NCBI GenBank assembly: GCA_014764605.1
Contig: JACXWG010000015.1
Coordinates: forward strand, 1-33,716
DNA: 33,716 bases
Direction of reading: 5' to 3'
Origin: Quinella sp. 1Q5
Lineage (GTDB): Bacteria > Bacillota > Negativicutes > Selenomonadales > Selenomonadaceae
Part shown: piece after piece, positions 25,089 to 33,076 of the stretch
Layout: each line of letters begins with the position of its first letter
How positions within the stretch are numbered: position 1 is the first letter of the stretch
Notes under the pieces: generated by a model
Seen by the model: only the letters and a program-made list of their open reading frames with translations
Database searches by the model: none
What the model was told of the DNA's origin: nothing
Translations under genes and position numbers: made by a program

Positions 25089-26075
25089 TTGATAGTCTCA
25101 TGGAACACGACGAACGCTTGCAACATGTATTGCGCCCATTGCTACCGCGACGCAGGCTGTAAAGCTCAGGAAGAACTTTCGACTGCCGAGGCTAAGGAAC
25201 TTCTGAATCAGATTGCCCGCGTCGGTTTCAAGATAATGATTTTCTCTGGCGGCGAACCGTTAATGCGTCCCGACATTTTGGAGCTTGTCGAGCACGCGAC
25301 GCGACTAAAGCTAATCGCTGTCTTCGGCACGAACGGCACGTTGATAACGCCGCAGATGGCACGCGACCTCAAGGCGGCGGGTGCAAAGGGTATGGGCATA
25401 TCGCTTGACTCACTAGACGCCGCTAAGCATGATAAGTTTCGTTCATTCGCGGGCGCGTGGCAAGGTGCTGTCGACGGCATGAGGAATTGTCTTGCGGCGG
25501 GCTTGCCCTTCCAAATTCATACAACGGTTATGGATTGGAATCAACACGAGCTGGAGGCGTTGACAGACTTTGCAGTTGAGATTGGAGCTAAGGCGCATCA
25601 TTTCTTCTTCCTAGTGCCAACGGGCAGAGCTAAGACTATTGAGGAAGAATCACTGCGGGCGGAGGGCTACGAGAATGTTTTAACGCGAATCATGCACAAG
25701 CAACAGACGGTTCCAATCGAACTCAAGCCGACGTGTGCGCCGCAATTCCTACGCATCGCCGACCAGCTCGGAATCAAGACACGATTTAAGCGCGGATGTT
25801 TAGCGGGGCTAAGCTATTGCATTATCAGCCCGCGTGGCAAAGTTCAGCCGTGCGCTTATCTGAACATGGAGCTTGGCGACGTACGCAAGACTCCGTTTGA
25901 TGAGCTTTGGTGGTCGAATGAAATTTTGAAGACGCTTCGGACTCTCGACTACAGCGGCAACTGTGGCGGGTGTAAATATAAGCAAAAGTGCGGAGGCTGT
26001 CGGGCGCGGGCGGCATGCTATAATGGCGGCGACTTCATGAGTGGCGAGCCGTGGTGCAACTTTAACGAGGTGTGA
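25089..26075 (+). CDS. nirJ2: radical SAM/SPASM protein, NirJ2/AhbD-like
   Basis: A 328-residue radical SAM enzyme: the [4Fe-4S]-SAM motif C11-x3-C15-x2-C18 (NACNMYCAHC), the GGEP motif as SGGEPLMRPDIL and a C-terminal SPASM domain whose cysteines (GCLAGLSYC, VQPCAY, CGGCKYKQKCGGC, WCNF) would bind further clusters. The overall text matches the NirJ2 group, related to AhbD, which decarboxylates Fe-coproporphyrin III in the siroheme route to heme. I start at TTG 25089 because the earlier TTG (25041) is the -35 box. No other heme gene is in the window; it heads a unit with rbfA. The NirJ2 reaction in Negativicutes is not established. Confidence 0.82.
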   Translation: MIVSWNTTNACNMYCAHCYRDAGCKAQEELSTAEAKELLNQIARVGFKIMIFSGGEPLMRPDILELVEHATRLKLIAVFGTNGTLITPQMARDLKAAGAKGMGISLDSLDAAKHDKFRSFAGAWQGAVDGMRNCLAAGLPFQIHTTVMDWNQHELEALTDFAVEIGAKAHHFFFLVPTGRAKTIEEESLRAEGYENVLTRIMHKQQTVPIELKPTCAPQFLRIADQLGIKTRFKRGCLAGLSYCIISPRGKVQPCAYLNMELGDVRKTPFDELWWSNEILKTLRTLDYSGNCGGCKYKQKCGGCRARAACYNGGDFMSGEPWCNFNEV

Positions 26076-26076
26076 T

Positions 26077-26442
26077 ATGGGAAATAAACTTAGGATAGAA
26101 AAGCTACAAGAACTCATCAAGCAAGAGATGAGCAAGATGTTGTTGACGGACTTAAAGGATCCGCGAATCGGTTTCGCGACTGTGACTGATGTTGAGATGA
26201 CCGGCGACCTGCGCGAGGCTAAGATTTATGTCAGCGTTATGGGCGGCGCGGAGCAAGTCAAAAGTTCGCTTGAAGGTCTCAACAGTGCGCTGGGCTTCGT
26301 CCGCCGGGAGATTGGGCAGAGGATTCGTCTAAGGTTCACGCCAGAGATTTCTTTCGCTCTGGACACGTCGCTTGATTACGGCGACCACATTCAAAAGCTT
26401 TTGTTGCAAGTGGAAGGTGATAAACATGCTGATAACGCTTAA
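26077..26442 (+). CDS. rbfA: 30S ribosome-binding factor A
   Basis: RbfA binds the immature small subunit and helps process the 16S 5' end. The 121-residue protein has the KH-like core: KLQELIKQEMSKML, DPRIGFATVTDVEMTGDLREAKIYVSVMG and FTPEISFALDTSLDYGDHI. ATG 26077 follows GAGGTG and lies one base after the nirJ2 stop; its 3' end overlaps nrnA by 17 bases. The rbfA-nrnA-truB order is common in Firmicutes, usually after infB, which is not here. Confidence 0.95.
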   Translation: MGNKLRIEKLQELIKQEMSKMLLTDLKDPRIGFATVTDVEMTGDLREAKIYVSVMGGAEQVKSSLEGLNSALGFVRREIGQRIRLRFTPEISFALDTSLDYGDHIQKLLLQVEGDKHADNA

Positions 26443-27364
26443 AGAGGCGGCGACGAGACTTCAAGCCGCGAATAGGATTTTGATAACGGCACATATTCAT
26501 CCCGACGGCGACGCAATCGGTTCAACACTCGCCGCAATGCAAATACTTCGTGCGATGGGAAAGACAGCCGTAATCTTCATTGACGACAAAGTCCCGCAGA
26601 ATTTACACTCGTTGCCGTGTTTTGACGAAGTAAGTCGACCCGCTGATGGTGAGACTTTTGACGCGGACTTATTGCTGATTCTCGATACTTCACTCGAAAG
26701 AATTGGTAACGTCCGCAAGATGACCAATGCACCTATCCTTAACATAGATCATCATGTCACGAACATTGGCGATGGCTATGCCCTCTACGTCGAAGATAAA
26801 GCTGCGGCGACCTGCGAAATTATATTCAAACTTGCCCGCGAGCTAGGAGAGACTATCACACCTGACATCGCCACCTGCCTTTACAGTGGCATTGCAAGGG
26901 ATACGGGCTTCTTCAAATTCTCGAACACCAGCGCAGAGACTCTAGCTATTGCCTCGGAGCTTGTAACGTATGGTGCTAGTCCATATCTTATTTCCGAGCA
27001 AATGAATAAGAAATCGTTAGCGGAGGTCATTGGACTTCGAGACGCGTTGAATTCTCTTAAGACGTTTTACGGCGATAAGGTCGCGGGCATGACACTCGAT
27101 TATGCGACGGTTAGCAAGTTTGATTCAACAGAAGGCATTATCGATGAGATTCGAGGGATTGATACTGTCGACGTGGTGTTTCTAATCTCGGAGAGGGAAC
27201 CGAACGTTTGTCGAGTGAGTATACGTTCAAAGGGCGTGGACGTAGCAAAGATTGCGGCTCGGCTCGGCGGCGGCGGACACATTCGGGCGGCGGGTTGCAC
27301 ACTAAAGACGACATTGGCAGAAGCAGAAAAAATTTTGGTTGAGGCAATCGGCAAAGCATTATGA
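26426..27364 (+). CDS. nrnA: DHH-family oligoribonuclease / pAp phosphatase NrnA
   Basis: NrnA degrades nanoRNA (2-5 nt) and dephosphorylates 3'-phosphoadenosine 5'-phosphate. Of its 312 residues, the DHH domain holds HIHPDGDAIGSTLA (23-36), ILDTS (about 85), NIDHHVTN (about 106-113) and the substrate region; the DHHA1 domain ends with RLGGGGHIRAAG (about 283-294). ATG 26426 lies inside rbfA behind GGAAGGTGA; the 17-base overlap suggests coupled translation. Its stop overlaps truB in ATGA. Confidence 0.94.
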   Translation: MLITLKEAATRLQAANRILITAHIHPDGDAIGSTLAAMQILRAMGKTAVIFIDDKVPQNLHSLPCFDEVSRPADGETFDADLLLILDTSLERIGNVRKMTNAPILNIDHHVTNIGDGYALYVEDKAAATCEIIFKLARELGETITPDIATCLYSGIARDTGFFKFSNTSAETLAIASELVTYGASPYLISEQMNKKSLAEVIGLRDALNSLKTFYGDKVAGMTLDYATVSKFDSTEGIIDEIRGIDTVDVVFLISEREPNVCRVSIRSKGVDVAKIAARLGGGGHIRAAGCTLKTTLAEAEKILVEAIGKAL

Positions 27365-28215
27365 ACGACGACGGATTTATAAATCTCAACAAGCCTTCGG
27401 GTATGACGAGCCATGACGCGGTTAATCATATCCGGAGGATTTTTTCTACGCGGAAGGTCGGACACGCTGGAACTCTTGACCCGATGGCGGCTGGCGTCTT
27501 GCCGATAGCGATTAATCGTGCAACGAAGTTTATCGAGTATCTCGACGATGACAAATCTTATCATGCGGAAATTTTATTTGGGGTGGCAACGGACTCAGGC
27601 GACCTTGAAGGCTCCGTCATTGCCCGCGCAGATGATTTCATCATTCCGACAAATGAAGACCTCAACGCGGCTTTGCAAAGTTTTATCGGGGAGATTGAGC
27701 AGACGCCGCCGAAGTTCTCTGCGATAAAAATTCACGGGCGCAAAGCTTACGACCTCGCACGGAAAGATATTGCCTTCGACATGCCAAGCCGCCGCGTTAA
27801 AGTTTATCGATTGAAACTTATTTCGTTGGATAAGGAGTCGGCAACGATTGAAGTTGATTGCGGCAAAGGGACTTATGTCCGAAGCTTAGCGGTTGACTTT
27901 GGCAAACGATTGAATCTTCCCGCGACGTTAAAAAGTCTCGTGCGACTTCGGGCAGGTGGCTTCGACTTAAAGGACGCGTTGACGTTTGACGAGATAAAAA
28001 ATATCGGCGCGGATTGTCTCCTGCCAATTGAAGACGCTTTGAATTATTTGCCGCAGTTTGAACTGGACGAACACCGCGTTAAGGCTTTCAAGAACGGTTT
28101 GCCGACGACGCTTAGGCTTGCGGACGAAAAGTTTTTGCGGGTATGCGCGGGTGGAAAATTCTTGGGCGTTGGGCGGATTGATCGCGGCGAGCTTCGGGCG
28201 TTGAAGATTGTTTAG
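27361..28215 (+). CDS. truB: tRNA pseudouridine-55 synthase
   Basis: Makes pseudouridine 55 in the T-loop of tRNAs. The 284-residue protein begins GFINLNKPSGMTSHD and has the catalytic Asp in GHAGTLDPMAAGVLP (about 38-52), the RRVKVYRL segment, GTYVRSLAVDFG and a C-terminal PUA-like domain (about 230-284). Its ATG overlaps the nrnA stop by 4 bases. It ends the nirJ2 unit; I see no clear terminator in the 74 bases before the next promoter. Confidence 0.97.
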   Translation: MNDDGFINLNKPSGMTSHDAVNHIRRIFSTRKVGHAGTLDPMAAGVLPIAINRATKFIEYLDDDKSYHAEILFGVATDSGDLEGSVIARADDFIIPTNEDLNAALQSFIGEIEQTPPKFSAIKIHGRKAYDLARKDIAFDMPSRRVKVYRLKLISLDKESATIEVDCGKGTYVRSLAVDFGKRLNLPATLKSLVRLRAGGFDLKDALTFDEIKNIGADCLLPIEDALNYLPQFELDEHRVKAFKNGLPTTLRLADEKFLRVCAGGKFLGVGRIDRGELRALKIV

Positions 28216-28267
28216 AAATCTAAGCTTGCATTTTTCTTATTAAGCGTGGTAGTTTTTGAAGTTCCTG

Positions 28268-28295
28268 TTGCGTCGAGAAAAATATTTGGTATAAT
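28268..28295 (+). promoter_or_regulatory. promoter of the lipoprotein genes
   Basis: TTGCGT (28268-28273) and a perfect TATAAT (28290-28295), 16 bases apart. The leader carries AAAGGAGG (28307-28314) before ATG 28323. Confidence 0.72.
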
Positions 28296-28322
28296 GCGGG
28301 CGAATGAAAGGAGGATTTTTTT

Positions 28323-28994
28323 ATGTTCAGGAAAGTCCTGATGTGTGTGCTAATGTTGGCTAGCTCGTTAATCGTCGGTTGTGGTGGCGCAGATAAAGTC
28401 GTTGGCTCGCCCGATAAGGCAATACTCGCTTATTCAGAGCTGGTCACTATGGGCGAATCACCGAACATGTCGGCGGCGGGTTTCTCCGACGAAGACAACA
28501 AGAACTTGCGCAATATGATGATTAAAATCTTCGAGGCGTCGTTCAATGCGATTGTTCCCCTTAGCGACAAGAGCGCGGAAGACCTAGCGAACGTCTTCTA
28601 CGACAGTAGCAAAGCTAGGATTAAATTCCAAACCACGCTAAAGACTGACGACGCCGAACGCCCCGTAGTCGAGATTAAGACGACGCCTTTTAACATGTCG
28701 GACAACGCCACGGCTTACGCGCCCAATGATGAACTAATCGCGCTAATCGGCATGGTCGGCAAACTCAAATCAGACGGCGCGACGGACGAGCAGTTGAAAT
28801 CCAATCCCGAAGTTCAAAAGCTAGCAGTCGAGGTCTTCGGTAAATATCTTAAAGAACTGCCCCTTCAGCCGGAGATGACTTGCGCTGTTGTCTGCAAAAA
28901 AGTCACGGGCACCGACGGCAATACCCATTGGGCACCCGACGACGTGAACGCGCTAATGGACTTCATAACGTTCGGCAAGCTAGCTGATAAGTAA
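28323..28994 (+). CDS. putative lipoprotein, paralogue 1
   Basis: A 223-residue lipoprotein: signal peptide with lipobox IVGC, Cys20 lipidated. The mature part is soluble and alpha/beta in look, with GSPDKAILAYSELVTMG (about 28-44), VVEIKTT and WAPDDVNALMDFITFGKLADK at the end. It shares the layout of the next gene: PDKA-LAY near the N-terminus, a central VVE-K-T strand and a C-terminal G-D-W-AP-D segment. The pattern may belong to the DUF5105-type lipoproteins, which I cannot confirm. Function unknown; it lies outside the cytoplasmic membrane. Confidence 0.82.
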   Translation: MFRKVLMCVLMLASSLIVGCGGADKVVGSPDKAILAYSELVTMGESPNMSAAGFSDEDNKNLRNMMIKIFEASFNAIVPLSDKSAEDLANVFYDSSKARIKFQTTLKTDDAERPVVEIKTTPFNMSDNATAYAPNDELIALIGMVGKLKSDGATDEQLKSNPEVQKLAVEVFGKYLKELPLQPEMTCAVVCKKVTGTDGNTHWAPDDVNALMDFITFGKLADK

Positions 28995-29069
28995 CGGGCA
29001 TCCGTTGCCCCCGCAGACGTTCGGCAGTCGCGGGTCAACTTCAAATAACTTGATTGGAGGGTTTGTTTT

Positions 29070-29780
29070 ATGATTAAGAAGATTGTTTTCGGGGCATTGA
29101 CGCTCTTGCTTGCGCTGTGCTTGGTCGGTTGCGGCGGCAAGAAGGAAGACGCCGCTAAAAAGGACGAGGCTCCCGCTAAGGCTGAAGAAGTCAAAGTCGA
29201 GGGCACGCCCGATAAAGCAGTTCTCGCCTATGCGCAACTGTACTCTTACGGCATTATCGAAGATGAGAACATGAAGGCGGCCGGAATGACTGAAAAAGAC
29301 GTTGAAGCCGTTCAAGACCAAGTGCTTGCTCCGATTGTCGACGCCTTCAAGCAATATCCGCTTAGTGATGAGAGCGTCGCGGAGATGACTGGCAACTACG
29401 TCGCAAAACTTCATACGGGAATGGACATGAAAGCCACCGTTAAAAAAGAAGATACTAAAAATCCCGTCGTCGAACTCAAAGCCACGACGATTAATCAGGC
29501 AGGAGCCGCGCAAGTCGCAGAAAACAACGCTGACTTAGTAGCACTCGGCACCGCTTATGGCGAGCTTCAGGCGCAAGGCTTGACTGCTGAACAGCTCAAG
29601 GAAAGCACAGAGTTCCAACAGTTCGCGCTTGAATCAATCGACAACTTCATTAACGAGTTCCCGCTCAACGCCGAACAGACCCTTGAGGTCACTTGCGAGG
29701 CTGTTCAAGGTTCCGATGGCAAAATGTATTGGGCACCGCAAGACCCCCAAGCCGTTGCTAAGTTCGTTAGCGGCAAATAA
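29070..29780 (+). CDS. putative lipoprotein, paralogue 2
   Basis: A 236-residue lipoprotein (lipobox LVGC, Cys21). After a Lys/Glu/Ala-rich linker (about 24-48) come GTPDKAVLAYAQLYSYG, PVVELKATTI and MYWAPQDPQAVAKFVSGK, parallel to paralogue 1. Low overall identity but the same order of motifs indicates an old duplication. It has its own GGAGG and is followed by a strong terminator. The 75-base gap before it contains a GGGCA/TGCCC mini-hairpin without a T-run. Confidence 0.82.
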   Translation: MIKKIVFGALTLLLALCLVGCGGKKEDAAKKDEAPAKAEEVKVEGTPDKAVLAYAQLYSYGIIEDENMKAAGMTEKDVEAVQDQVLAPIVDAFKQYPLSDESVAEMTGNYVAKLHTGMDMKATVKKEDTKNPVVELKATTINQAGAAQVAENNADLVALGTAYGELQAQGLTAEQLKESTEFQQFALESIDNFINEFPLNAEQTLEVTCEAVQGSDGKMYWAPQDPQAVAKFVSGK

Positions 29781-29798
29781 TTTTAATCGACTATCAGT

Positions 29799-29837
29799 GG
29801 TTAGTGGTTAGGCTTTCTAATCGCTAACCCTTTTTTT
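29799..29837 (+). terminator. intrinsic terminator ending the lipoprotein unit
   Basis: A 13-bp stem GGTTAGTGGTTAG (29799-29811) with CTAATCGCTAACC (29817-29829), with two G-T wobbles, a 5-base loop and then C plus seven T. The Shine-Dalgarno of the peptidase gene (AAAGGAG, 29838-29844) begins directly after the T-run, so the hairpin could also act as an attenuator for that gene. Confidence 0.85.
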
Positions 29838-29852
29838 AAAGGAGATGAGGAT

Positions 29853-31883
29853 ATGCAGACCTTTCGACGATTTTTTTTGCTAGCAATCTGTTTGATAGCG
29901 GCGTTGATTATGGGTTGCGGCGATGATTCGGCGGGCGGAACTGTAACTAAGCAGGCGAACAAGTCCGCGAACTTCAGCGACGCTTACAAGGCTGACGACA
30001 CCTGGATTGTCTATTGGTATCTTTGCGGCACGGATTTGGAGACCAGTAGCGGCGCGGCGTCGAATGATTTTCAAGAACTCCTCAACGTCAAGCTTCCCGC
30101 TAATGTTAAGTTCCTAATCATGACTGGCGGCACTCAGCAATGGCAAAATGATGTCGTTTCTAGCGACGCCGTCGAGTTCTACCTTTACAGCTCGAACGGA
30201 TTGGAGCGCATTGGCTCATTCGACGATGCTGACATGGGACACGTTCAGACACTTACTGACTTCATCAAATACGGCAAGGAGAATTACACCGCTGACCATA
30301 GAGTATTTGTCTTCTGGGATCACGGCGGCGGCTCGGCGGCTGGTATCTGCGTTGACGAGCGCACGGGAAATATCCTCAGCCTAAACGATGTTCACAATGC
30401 TTTTGCCGCTTCCTATGAACCTAACGCAGAAAATCCGCCCTTCGAGCTTATCGGCTTCGACGCCTGCTTAATGGCGACTTACGACACCGTGAACGCCCTA
30501 GACGGCTTGACGCGCTATGTAACTGCTTCGGAGGAGACTGAACCCTCTGTCGGCTGGAACTATTCGGGCTGGGTCGGTGCTCTCGCCGAAAATCCCGCTA
30601 TGGGTGGAGCAAAACTCGGTCAAATCATCTGCGATACTTACATGGAAGACTGCAAAAGCTATTGGGTAGAAGACACCGCGACGCTTTCCGTTATCGACCT
30701 GTCGAAGCTCCCCTACTTGCGCAATGCTTATGAATCGTTCGGGCTTGAAGCTCTTAGGGCGGCTCATAATAATCCGCGTAACTTCTTCGCTAAGTTCGGT
30801 CGCGGAGCCGCACAAGCAGAGAATTATGGCGGCAACACTCGCAAGACTGGTTATACGAACATGGTTGATATTGTCGACCTGGCTAAGGGTAGCAAGGACA
30901 TTCTCCCGAATACGAGCAATAAACTTATCAGCGCGGTTGATGACGCCGTTATTTACAAAGTTCAGGGCGCGTATCGTAATCGCGGCGGCGGCTTGTCTAG
31001 TTTCTATTCTTACAGCGGCGACGAACAAACTTTGGTTGCTTATCTCAACCTAGACTCCGCACCTGTGCCGCAAAAGCTCCTGTACTACTATCTGATTTAC
31101 GGCGAACTGCCCGAAGACGTTATCCCGCTCCTAAATGATGATTCACTCGTCACGCCCGCACCGACTGCACCGCCTCCGCAAGCCGAGCGGCAAGAGATTT
31201 TCCAAATATCACAGCTTGAGGACTTCCCAGTACAAATGGACAGCAACGGCAATACATTCGTTCAGCTAAGCCCTGAGCAAATGGATTTACTCTCTAGCGT
31301 GCATTGTCAGCTGGTTTATATGAGCGTGGAAGATGACATCTTGCTTTATCTCGGTAGCGACGCCGATATTAACGCCGATTGGAACGCTGGCACCTTTACT
31401 GATAATTTCCGCGGCGTGTGGCCTATGCTTGACGGGCACCCCGTTTACGTCGAAATTACCGAAGAGAACGACGGCTATAACCTCTACTCTATTCCGATTA
31501 AGCTTAACGGCGTCGAATGCAATTTGCAGGTCGCTTACGTCTACGCCGAAGAAAAATATTATATCCTCGGCGCAAGGAAGGGTTTGGATAGCAACGGCAT
31601 GAGTAGCCGCGAACTTATCAAGCTTCGCGCAGGCGACGAGATTACCACGCTCCATTACGGCATGACGATTTCGGGCGACGACGAAGACTTTACGCAAGTT
31701 GAGGTCGACACGTTCATCATTGGCGATAATCCGCAAGTCAAAGATGAACCGCTCGGCGACGGCAATTACGGCTATGCTTTTGAATTCGTCAGCCCGACCG
31801 CCAACGATAGCGCGTTGTCTAACTTTATCCTCTTCACGATTGCCAACGGCGAGATTACTACCGATATTAGCGTTCAGGAGTAA
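29853..31883 (+). CDS. clostripain-family (C11) peptidase, lipoprotein
   Basis: A 676-residue lipoprotein (lipobox LIMGC, Cys22). The caspase-like core spans about 50-420: WIVYWYLCGTDLE, the catalytic His157 in FWDHGGGSA and the catalytic Cys205 in GFDACLMATYD. C11 peptidases cut after basic residues, often after self-processing. A Pro-rich linker near residue 432-445 leads to a C-terminal region of about 230 residues, rich in beta strands and acidic residues, with no family I recognise. ATG 29853 lies behind AAAGGAGATGAGG. The D,D-carboxypeptidase gene starts 2 bases after its stop, so the two share a message. Confidence 0.9.
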   Translation: MQTFRRFFLLAICLIAALIMGCGDDSAGGTVTKQANKSANFSDAYKADDTWIVYWYLCGTDLETSSGAASNDFQELLNVKLPANVKFLIMTGGTQQWQNDVVSSDAVEFYLYSSNGLERIGSFDDADMGHVQTLTDFIKYGKENYTADHRVFVFWDHGGGSAAGICVDERTGNILSLNDVHNAFAASYEPNAENPPFELIGFDACLMATYDTVNALDGLTRYVTASEETEPSVGWNYSGWVGALAENPAMGGAKLGQIICDTYMEDCKSYWVEDTATLSVIDLSKLPYLRNAYESFGLEALRAAHNNPRNFFAKFGRGAAQAENYGGNTRKTGYTNMVDIVDLAKGSKDILPNTSNKLISAVDDAVIYKVQGAYRNRGGGLSSFYSYSGDEQTLVAYLNLDSAPVPQKLLYYYLIYGELPEDVIPLLNDDSLVTPAPTAPPPQAERQEIFQISQLEDFPVQMDSNGNTFVQLSPEQMDLLSSVHCQLVYMSVEDDILLYLGSDADINADWNAGTFTDNFRGVWPMLDGHPVYVEITEENDGYNLYSIPIKLNGVECNLQVAYVYAEEKYYILGARKGLDSNGMSSRELIKLRAGDEITTLHYGMTISGDDEDFTQVEVDTFIIGDNPQVKDEPLGDGNYGYAFEFVSPTANDSALSNFILFTIANGEITTDISVQE

Positions 31884-31885
31884 GC

Positions 31886-33022
31886 ATGAAAAAATTTTTA
31901 GCTCTAGTATTCGCACTTAGCTTTATGACTTCAACGGCATTGGCGGCGGGCGAACCTAAAATCTTAGCGGATTCGGCAATATTAGTTGAGGCTAACACGG
32001 GGCGAATCATCTACGAAAAGAATCCCGACGCCCTTCACGAACCAGCGAGTATGACTAAGATGTTGACTTGTGTTATCGCGCTTGAGGAACTTAACCCAAC
32101 GCAAGAAGTCTTCATGGATAGTCAAGCGGTAATGGCGGAAGACAATACCCTTGACTGGACGACGAGCGATTCAATCAGCGCACGCGACATGATAACGGCG
32201 GTCATGCTCGTCAGCGAGAACGGCGGCGCACTTGCCCTAGCCCAAACCATTAGCGGCAACGTGGATAGCTTCGCCGACCTGATGAACGATAAGGCGCAGG
32301 CTCTCGGCTGTAAGAATTCGCACTTCGTCAATCCAAATGGCTTGCCCAATACTAATCATTATTCCTCCGCCGCTGATATGGCGTGTATCGCGGTCTATTG
32401 CATGAAGAACGACACCTTCCGCGAAATCGTCAACACTCGGCGGACCTCCATTCACTGGACGTTTCCTAAGGACAAGTGGAGCGAACTCAACAACACCAAT
32501 GAGCTACTCGGCAAGTACAATGGCGCGAACGGTATCAAGACTGGTTGGACGACTGCCGCGGGCGGTTGCTTGGCTGCCAGTGCTAAGCGCGGCGAGATTG
32601 AACTGATTGCTATCGTCATGCACTCGACTAATCACGACACGCGATTTGATGACGCGTCCGCTTTGCTCAATTTCGGCTTTGAACGCGTCCGATTAGTCAA
32701 AGCTATAGATAAGGAGCAGACTAAGAAGAAAATCTTTGTGCGCGGCGGCGAAAAGGCTACTGTTCATGTTAGCGTTGATAAGAGTTTGGACTTTCCGCTG
32801 ATGGCTGGCGAAGATTCTAAGCTCTTGAAGGTTGTTTACGACTTACCAAAGATTGTCGACGCTGGAAACGGAATTGACGCGGGGCAAGTCCTCGGCGAGG
32901 CTGTCTTGCTCTATGACGGCAAGCCCGTAGCTCGTGCGCCGCTCGTCGCCCGTGAAAGCGTCGATGCGGGCTTCAGTTTAGGTTCGCTCTTCGTGAAACT
33001 TATCGCGCCTCTGCTTAGCTAA
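31886..33022 (+). CDS. D-alanyl-D-alanine carboxypeptidase (DacA/PBP5-like)
   Basis: A secreted low-molecular-mass penicillin-binding protein of 378 residues that removes the terminal D-Ala of peptidoglycan stem peptides. Signal peptide MKKFLALVFALSFMTSTALAA; active-site S55-M-T-K58, S110-E-N112 and K218-T-G220; a C-terminal beta domain (about 270-360) and a final hydrophobic/amphipathic segment FVKLIAPLLS for membrane attachment. It starts 2 bases after the C11 peptidase gene and ends at a terminator. Confidence 0.95.
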   Translation: MKKFLALVFALSFMTSTALAAGEPKILADSAILVEANTGRIIYEKNPDALHEPASMTKMLTCVIALEELNPTQEVFMDSQAVMAEDNTLDWTTSDSISARDMITAVMLVSENGGALALAQTISGNVDSFADLMNDKAQALGCKNSHFVNPNGLPNTNHYSSAADMACIAVYCMKNDTFREIVNTRRTSIHWTFPKDKWSELNNTNELLGKYNGANGIKTGWTTAAGGCLAASAKRGEIELIAIVMHSTNHDTRFDDASALLNFGFERVRLVKAIDKEQTKKKIFVRGGEKATVHVSVDKSLDFPLMAGEDSKLLKVVYDLPKIVDAGNGIDAGQVLGEAVLLYDGKPVARAPLVARESVDAGFSLGSLFVKLIAPLLS

Positions 33023-33023
33023 T

Positions 33024-33057
33024 AAAAAGCCCCCTTCCAAGTCGGTTGGGGGTTTTT
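33024..33057. terminator. bidirectional terminator
   Basis: CCCCC (33030-33034) pairs with GGGGG (33048-33052), with a CC/GG inner pair across a TT/TT internal loop; AAAAAG flanks the left and TTTTT the right. It serves the carboxypeptidase gene and the convergent unknown gene. Confidence 0.82.
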
Positions 33058-33076
33058 CTATGCCGTGATGATTTTT

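Noticed and set aside
28980-29513. A 177-residue minus-strand open frame over the second lipoprotein gene
   Set aside because: Shadow of the lipoprotein gene, which has a clear signal peptide, lipobox and Shine-Dalgarno.
31287-31916. A 209-residue minus-strand open frame over the C11 peptidase gene
   Set aside because: Antisense to the peptidase C-terminal region; no start signals and no recognisable domain.
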